64,000 nucleotides of DNA, from positions 124,001 to 188,000 of the forward strand of contig CM082584.2 in NCBI GenBank assembly GCA_040954595.2. The letters run 5' to 3'. A program made the position numbers and the translations under genes. Below, piece after piece: positions 57,308-64,000 of this stretch (its first letter is position 1; every line of letters begins with the position of its first letter). The notes beneath the pieces are model-generated. The model ran no database searches. It was not told the origin of the DNA and was given only the letters and a program-made list of their open reading frames with translations. The stretch is from Balanoglossus misakiensis (taxonomy: Eukaryota > Hemichordata).

Positions 57308-57879
57308 TTACCCCCATAGCTCCTATTGTTACTACTCATAAAACTGTCTGATGAATAGTCAGTACGGGGGAATTTTCCGTTTTTGTGTCATACACAACTT
57401 TCTTGTGAAACTCTGGTGTCAACCTAAGGTGGGGCATGTCCCGGGGGCACATCTTTCAACATGCCAGGTGTAACCTTACCAAATTTGTTTCTAAGGGCTA
57501 CCTTTTCCCTTACCCCTGGTTAGTTCTCAGAGTCCTAGTGTCACATGTACTGATATACACTTTGTGATTGGAGGTCATCCTGATCGAATCGAAGGTGGCT
57601 CGCCAATCAACTCAAGAATTGAAGGGACTAAGTCTCTCTCTCGCTACCATTTTCCCATTAATTATGTTTGTTATCACATGAACTGGCCCGTATAGCCACG
57701 TGTGTGACATAGAACATGGGATTTAATGCTTAATTACTTCCGGTATTGCTATTTTCATGTATAAACAAAAAATCAAATGGCTCCATCAATAGAAATTATA
57801 TTCCGTGGTCAGATAAAATCATATGGTCACCATGTTTAATTTCATTGAATGGCTCAGCTCATAGAACAGCCTCATAATT
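57308..57879. other. Unclassified, with one truncated MITE arm
   Basis: AGGGACTAAGTCTCTCTCTC at 57623 and the following 30 bases match one arm of the element at 47683-48028. The other arm is missing. The rest is unassigned. Confidence 0.5.
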
Positions 57880-58652
57880 GGCTAGTTATACTTTGCGAAA
57901 CAGCGAAACAGCGAAACATGGCGATACCATTATTAAAATAGGGGCCAGTCATCAAGACGGTGGCGTATGATTTTTTTAAAAGTTTCCAAATTAAAACGTA
58001 AGCGAGCCAAGAAAACTACAGGTCAGATAAATTGTTTTCTCGGAAATTCAACATTAGAATCAAATTTGGCGTTGGAAACAAACGGCGGGTCGCCAGTTCC
58101 TGGTCTGCGGCCTGGTACTATGTAGTGGAAGAGTCGATGTCGTGTGCGCGCAAACGATTCATGCCAAACTGCTACATATACACAGTGAATATACGCGCGC
58201 GCACAACGAAACCACAAAAGATCGAAACCTCAAAATGCGGCAGCAACTGTCACTATTTCCTTAAATACCACAAGGCGGGGAGGCATGAATTGCAATTAAG
58301 ATAATAAAGAAATTTCGACAATGATACTGTGTTGTGTGAGTTACATGTGTTTCTATATATAACTACTACTCTTACCCCCCATCAGTGTTTGACCCTCGAA
58401 AGCTTACGGACACTACTGCTTTGTTTCAACTAATCCTTAGCCCTGTGAATATACTCGTACATTGACCTTTTGGGGCGGGATTCTTTTTTGGCGCGCAACC
58501 ACTAGTACCAGGCCGCAGACCAGGAACTTATTTGGAAACTTTTAAAAAAATCATACGCCACCGTCTTGATGACTGGCCCCTATTTTAATAATGGTTTCGT
58601 CGTTTCGCTGTTTCGTTTCGCTGTTTCGTTGTTTCGCAAAGTATAACTAGCC
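57880..58652. mobile_element. DNA transposon with long inverted ends and 8-bp duplication (copy 3)
   Basis: The 773-bp element starts GGCTAGTTATACTTTGCG and ends with the complement. The TCATAATT duplication is at 57872-57879 and 58653-58660. Arms of about 112 bp include tandem GCGAAACA units, and a further 26-bp inverted block (AGTTCCTGGTCTGCGGCC) lies inside. Eight-base duplications suggest hAT, P or Merlin. No transposase is recognised. Confidence 0.9.
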
Positions 58653-58803
58653 TCATAATTCATAAACTAGAACAGCGACACAAATTTTCATGCAGATCTT
58701 GATTACACTTGTAGAGAAAAACAAAAAAATCTACATATTGAAAGAAATGGTGATACTTTGAACTGTATAAATTGATAACCCAAGACAATAAATCAAAACT
58801 TAC

Positions 58804-58927
58804 TTTGTTCACAAAGGTCACCAGTGAAAACAATTCTGACAGAAACATGTGTACAGTTCACATGATCCAGATGTCCTCTGGCAGAAACCACTGTTCAAGC
58901 ACGGATTGGGATCGCATTGGTTGATTC
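58804..58927 (-). pseudogene. EGF-like exon, only in copy 3, one-base frameshift
   Basis: The acceptor CAG is at 58928-58930 and the donor GTAAG at 58799-58803. It reads INQCDPNPCLNSGFC, GSC, YTCFC, QNC; then one extra base makes a stop (FHW-TGA). Its 124 bp is 123 plus one. It could be a sequencing error, since the rest is perfect. Confidence 0.8.
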
Positions 58928-58944
58928 CTGGTTTTCAATACACA

Positions 58945-60422
58945 AGAAAGTTGGGACGATGAGCAATGGGGCAGAGACTGATCATCAAAAATTTGAGACA
59001 GGGAATTCCAACAAATGAGATCATTAAGTTATATATGCAAAGCAAATCATAAAAGAGAATCAGAAGATTTTCTCCGAAGGACACCTTGCAAATTCATGAT
59101 TGGAAAGACACTGCAGTCACATGTATATTGTAGTGTCCAAACACTGGTGAGCATCTATACTTTATACATTCTGTAAAATGACGTAATGCAACATTCGGGT
59201 CATTATGAATAAAGTGCGTGAACGAGGCTAGGCACTCTCACTCTTACATGCTGGACTTGGTGTCTCGTGTTGTCATTATTGCCCACCCACGATTCTATAT
59301 TTGGCGACGAGGACGGAGAACATGGAGAATCAGCTAGCCGTCAATGCGGAGTTTTCCTGTTCATTCAGACCCGACAACCACCAGTACGAGATGGAAAAAG
59401 TACATGGCTAGAGTAGAAAACGCATTTGTCGCATTCAACATTACAGATGACAAGCGACAACGTGCACTGCTATTGCACTGGGCAGGTGAGGAAGTTTCCA
59501 ACTTCTTTGATACTCTACCAGATACAGGAACGAGCTGTGAAACAGCCAAATTAAAGCTTGCGTCGTACTTCTCACCCAAACGGAACATTGAATACGAACG
59601 ATTCATCTTCAGAGACACCATACAAAACAACGGCGAATCGATTGATGCCTATCACACTTGTTTGCAACGCCTAGCAGAAACATATGTGACTTCACCAATA
59701 AGGATCAAGAGGTCAAATCACAAATCATACGAGGATTCACATCAGCCCGTCTCAGACGTCGTGCTCTTTGGGAGGAGACGACACTAGAGAATCTACTGAG
59801 TACAGCCCGTTCATTTGAGGTATCAGAGGTTCAGGCTAGTGGGATTGAGGAGAAACCCCATAATAATGGTGCAGACACGGCATCTGTGAATGCGGTCAGA
59901 AAACAGCGCCATCAACGCCCGAAACCCAATAAACAAAAGAGAGCTCATCAGCAGCCAGCGAAAGGACCGTCCACTTGTTATGATTGTGGTGGCACCTATC
60001 CACATGACTCAGTATGTCCAGCTAAAGGCAAGTCATGCAGGAAGTGTGGCAAACCTAACCATTTTGCCAAATGCTACCGATCAAAAGGCAAGGCAAATAG
60101 GGTAGACAAGGATGAAACTGTCAAAGCTGTGCATAAAGTGGAAGACAGCTCGGGAGATGAATACTGCTTCACTGTACAACAATCAAATGGTAGGAGGCCT
60201 CGAGTAACAGTGCAGATAGAACAAACAGCAGTTGCCTCACTGATCGACCCTGGTTCTACAATAAACATGATGAGTGTAAACACATACAACAACCTAAAGA
60301 ACAAACCCATGTGGCAAACAGAAAGCCCGTTTTACCACTGCCAGCAGTGCATTATTGAGTATTTTAGCATCGCTGGATTTAGCTCTCGTCCAATCAGAAT
60401 TGCGGACGGTAGCATGATATAA
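58945..60422 (+). mobile_element. Older LTR-element remnant with gag (copy 3)
   Basis: Same remnant as in copies 1 and 2, with gag in two frames (59344-59690 and 59670-60422), two zinc knuckles (first now CYDCGG) and a protease start with Asp (SLIDPGSTINMM). The left junction differs: here AAAGTTGGGACG follows EGF intron sequence rather than the G-poor spacer. Confidence 0.8.
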
Positions 60423-60813
60423 TATAATTGAGAATAAATCTCACGACAAGTGTACAGTTTGACAATGTACACAGATAATCCGTTTCAACAATGTTTCCTT
60501 TGTAGTGTGAATAAAACTGCACACTTTGCAAGTTTTCAACTTCAAAACACTATGGCTATTGCAGAGACAAAGCTGCTAATATACAGTGTATACCCTTCAT
60601 TTTTGTTTGTGGTGAGATTTTCATTGGCACAGTTGCACAGAGCTCACACAAGAGGAAATTACACTTTCTGTTGAATTCACTGCATCCTGCTAACTTTAAG
60701 TCATATATCCAGTGAAACATTAAGTTATAGAATTTTCCATCGCAGTATTCTGTTTTATATACATGTATAGCAGTCCCACACATATTGATTAATTTGACAA
60801 AAGAAACTGACTG

Positions 60814-60931
60814 ACAATTTTCACAGCGCTCCCAGTATAGCATCCTTGGCAGGTGCACGTCAATGCCACACACGAGGTTAGGGTTGGCAAGTGCTGCCAT
60901 TTTGACATGGGTTGTTAGCACTGATCAATTC
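60814..60931 (-). pseudogene. Decayed EGF-like exon 6 (copy 3)
   Basis: Same multi-frameshift relic as copies 1 and 2. Confidence 0.7.
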
Positions 60932-62495
60932 CTACGCATGACAGAAAAATGAAGAATTAGGCTATGGGCCGGACCTGCCTATCGTTTCAAAATGCACTCT
61001 GTATATTAGGGTCTATTTCTTTTACATAAAAAACAAGTCTTCTAGCTCTAATATGATAAAAGAAAAACTTCAACTTAAATATTGCGTCCTCAGAGGTAAT
61101 ATCGAGCCCTAAAAATCAGGTATGCTAATGCGGTTAAAGGTTGTGCAGTTCTCCTTATAACAAGCGTTCGATTGGTGGGTACGTGACTGCACCAATCACA
61201 GAATGCGTTATGTCACTCAGAATTTTTGGTAAGGAAAGTTTGAGCAGACTAGTCCATTCAATGTAAAAAATGGTGCTGATTCCAAAAAAGTCAGCCATTT
61301 TTGCCACTTTTAACCCAAAAGGTCATTTAAAAAAACACTCAAAACACACTGTTTTCATCACATTCGGAGATCTGATGACATTTGAGGATTATGCGGAAAC
61401 AGTGACACACCAGAATAAAAATTACAGGTGACATTTGCAAGCACATGATCTGACCATATAGAAATATGGAATGTAAAAACATTAACAAGGAACATGCCCA
61501 ATAAACTGTCATGTGTCTTGGCAGTCTTACAAGTGGTGCTAGAAAAAAAAAATTGACCAAAAATTGTCTGTACAAACACATATGCGAAGCAACTTCTTTC
61601 AGTCAGCCCTGGAACAGACACACACTGACCTGCCACTGGTAATTAAAATTTGATAGCTGGTGGTCTCTGTAACAGCTAGCCTATTTAAGTTATGTAAACA
61701 TGTCTTTGTTCGAGGTAACAACTCCTTGTAAATAGTAACTTTAAAAACAACTGGACAATTTGTTTAGGAGAAGATTTGCTAACCAAAAACAAAGAAACTT
61801 ACCAAAAAAACTCGCTAAATATTTAATCTTTCTGATCTCAGAATTGAATAAAAGTTGCACATATACAGGTATGTGTTATGAAATTATATCCTAAATTTCA
61901 AAGCAATCAGAGAAAAAACTAATTTCAAAGCAATCCAACAAGCAGTTTCACAGAAAATATTTGTTCAAAAGTGGCAAAAACACAAATATGCAAATATCAC
62001 CAAAATTGTACAATATCTTACTTCAATCACTACAAGGAACATGCTGCCTAAGTTCAATGCAATAGGACAAGCGGTTTCAGAGAAAACAATTTTTGACAAA
62101 AATTGCAAAAGCTTCCCCGATAACACATTTATGCAAAGATCACATTTTTTACAACATATTATTTAGGTTACCCCTACGAACATGCCTACCAAATTGCAAA
62201 GCAATCTGGCATGAGGTTTTAAAGAAAAACATTTTTTGACCAAAAATGGCAAATATTGCTCAAAATTATAGATATGCAAATTTTGCAACAATTTGAACAA
62301 AACTATGGTTACTTAGACAACATTAGGAGGCTTCATACTAAATTTCAAAGACTTTTACCAATAACAAAAATAGTGATAACATTAAGCTAGCCCAAAGTTT
62401 GAGTTACCAGGGCTTTAATATGTGTACCGTACTTATATTATATAATACATAACAAGTGTTTTGCATTGAATAATATAATATTGGTTTGTACTTAC
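60932..62495 (-). other. Intron with large internal deletion (copy 3)
   Basis: It matches copy 1 21413-22950 with smaller deletions near 61220 and 61290, then jumps at about 62360 to the equivalent of 24712. EGF exons 7, 8 and 9 are therefore missing here. Confidence 0.75.
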
Positions 62496-62615
62496 GCATT
62501 GTACATGTGGCACCAGTGAAGCATTCGGTACACATACAGTCAAACAGGAAACAGCCGTCTCGCGCAACGCAAATGCCACCATTTTGACAAGGCATAGAGT
62601 ATAACTGATCAATGG
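62496..62615 (-). CDS. EGF-like exon 10 (copy 3)
   Basis: As copy 2: first cysteine is Leu, the others kept, NGGIC form. Confidence 0.79.
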
Positions 62616-63008
62616 CTGCCAAAACAAAAATGAAAGTATCAATTACCTGCTTGTCAAAAACTTGTACATGTACTTGTGATGTTCATTTCGTTTAAATATG
62701 TGAGCAATGTCTTCATTCCTTGTTTCAAACCTGTACATTTAAAATAACATAATGATGCTATTGCTAGGATTTTTCTGTAAGAATCTTGAAAAATTAAAAA
62801 ATGTGCCATCAACATGATACAGAAGGCTTTCCTTTTTAACGTGCACCTCACACTCAATTTTGACCCTACATCAGCAAATTTTGAAAGGATGAAACTTAGT
62901 AATGCTTCCACCCCATTTATTGGTGTATGGGTCCATCTATCACATTGAGAATACCAAAAATGAGGGTTTATATACCACGCTGTGTCATAAAACAGTAATT
63001 CGACACAC

Positions 63009-63131
63009 CTACGGCACAGATGGCCCCAGTCCAACACTACTGGCAGTAACAGGTGTAGTCAGTATAAGAATTTGGTGTTTGGGAACAATAGCCTCCATTT
63101 TGACACGGATTCTGATCACATGGGTTAATGA
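63009..63131 (-). pseudogene. EGF-like exon 11 (copy 3), nonsense codon
   Basis: Same TAG as copies 1 and 2. Confidence 0.76.
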
Positions 63132-63693
63132 CTATCAGAAAAAAAATAGTTTAAAAAACATGAAATGCAGATGGCTACACCTCAACCAAAGATGATTCCT
63201 GCACCACAACAAAATCCTTTGACACAAGCATTATACTGGAACCATACCCAGAACACGCATGAAGGGACAATGTCTCTATTTTGGGTAATACAGTAAAACC
63301 TGTCTTTATGGACACCTCTCTAATCAGAACACCTAGTATGATTGATTTTTCAAGCCAAATAGTAAGGATAATTAAGGACGTCTCTTTTACTTAATACTCA
63401 GATGTGTGCACCACCTTAGGAGAGATTACCTCATATGCACAATTATCTCTACAGACACTAGTCTTCAAGAGGCAACTCTTGTATATTTGAGTGATGAAAA
63501 CATCCAGCTTCGTACACTTCCTCACAAGTTCGTGCCTATCCTAAATTGCACGGACATACAAATGAAATTTCTGTTTTCTTTTCCTTTCTTTTCTCTTGTG
63601 GAAATTTTAGAAATGAGAAGTTACCACACAATTCAATTGCCATGAAGAGAAAGTGCCCAAAAGATTGTCATTTACGGTACGTCAGAAACTTAC

Positions 63694-63816
63694 ATATTTC
63701 ACAACAGTTACCCTCATAGCAACCAGTACAGGCACAGGTATATGCCGTGCAGGAGTTGGCCACTGCATTACATACAGCCCCGTTGAGACAGCTGTTTCGC
63801 TGGCATGGATCTTGGA
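63694..63816 (-). CDS. EGF-like exon 12 (copy 3), nine cysteines
   Basis: Open frame, with the extra Cys before the last cysteine shared with copy 2. Confidence 0.82.
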
Positions 63817-63836
63817 CTGCAATAAAAAGTGCAACC

Positions 63837-64000
63837 TAATGTTATCTCAGCAATATTTACTTTCAAAATCTGTTTGATAAAAACATCATCATTACCATTA
63901 CTGTAAATACTGAACGGAACTTCACTTCTAAAAACAACTTGCTCATTCTGGGACGCACTTGTGGGGCTATGAAAATCTCTGTATATGTATCTTGTGTAGG
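63837..64000. repeat. Start of a fourth tandem unit
   Basis: The last 164 bases repeat the start of the other copies. A C-to-T change near 63928 is shared with copy 3 (43277) but not with copies 1 and 2, so the array continues past the window. Confidence 0.85.

Larger units (their letters stand above)
43185..63836. repeat. Tandem unit, copy 3
   Basis: This copy is 20652 bp and is the most rearranged. It keeps about 1.56 kb (45766-47318) that copies 1 and 2 have lost, including one EGF and one GCC2 exon. It has private TTAA-flanked insertions and a private 5.9 kb block (53055-58943). It has lost the second EGF exon and three EGF exons homologous to 23353-24547. Confidence 0.93.

Noticed and set aside
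58032-58304. A 90-codon plus-strand frame inside the 8-bp-TSD element
   Set aside because: Too short and without transposase motifs; part of it lies in an inverted arm.

Overview
This is animal nuclear DNA. It has small symmetric exons with GT/AG splice sites on the minus strand, introns full of non-coding DNA, L2/CR1-type LINE fragments, a complete Ty3/gypsy retrotransposon and several cut-and-paste elements. The mix of EGF and GCC2/ephrin-receptor-like exons, and of transposon types, suggests a marine deuterostome invertebrate such as amphioxus or a hemichordate. I cannot settle the species from sequence alone.

The window is about three tandem copies of one genomic unit plus the start of a fourth: copy 1 at 1-26185, copy 2 at 26186-43184, copy 3 at 43185-63836 and copy 4 from 63837. 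Each copy carries the same minus-strand exon series, so transcription would run from high to low coordinates. Most exons are 117-123 bp, phase 1 at both ends, and encode one EGF-like module with two extra cysteines (8 instead of 6). Between them, around 10.4-12.6 kb and its copies, lie four GCC2/ephrin-receptor-like exons. A fifth GCC2 exon and a further EGF exon survive only in copy 3, as does an EGF exon at 58804-58927. The layout recalls SVEP1- or SCUBE-like secreted proteins, but no first exon, signal peptide or terminator is present, so only an internal part of the gene is seen.

Many exons are intact, but several are disabled, and most lesions are the same in all copies: an in-frame TAA in one GCC2 exon, frameshifts in two others, TAG stops in two EGF exons, an EGF exon split by a DNA transposon, and one EGF exon with multiple frameshifts. 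The lesions therefore predate the duplications. Either a partly dead gene was amplified, or the broken exons are skipped.

The copies differ mainly by insertions and deletions. Copy 1 has a 5.9 kb nest of hairpin-terminated elements (3031-8938) and a very young Ty3/gypsy element (15322-20169) sitting inside an older gag remnant. Copies 1 and 2 share a TTAA-flanked element and a 1.56 kb deletion that copy 3 lacks. Copy 3 has its own TTAA elements, LINE tails, a palindromic 8-bp-TSD element and a 5.9 kb private block. In the left and middle of the unit copies 1 and 2 group together; near the right end copies 2 and 3 do. This mosaic fits unequal crossing over or gene conversion.

The most unusual features are the eight-cysteine EGF exon array, the nested hairpin-ended elements that carry many perfect AGGTCAAAGGTCA direct repeats, and a terminal signature shared by two otherwise different repeat families.
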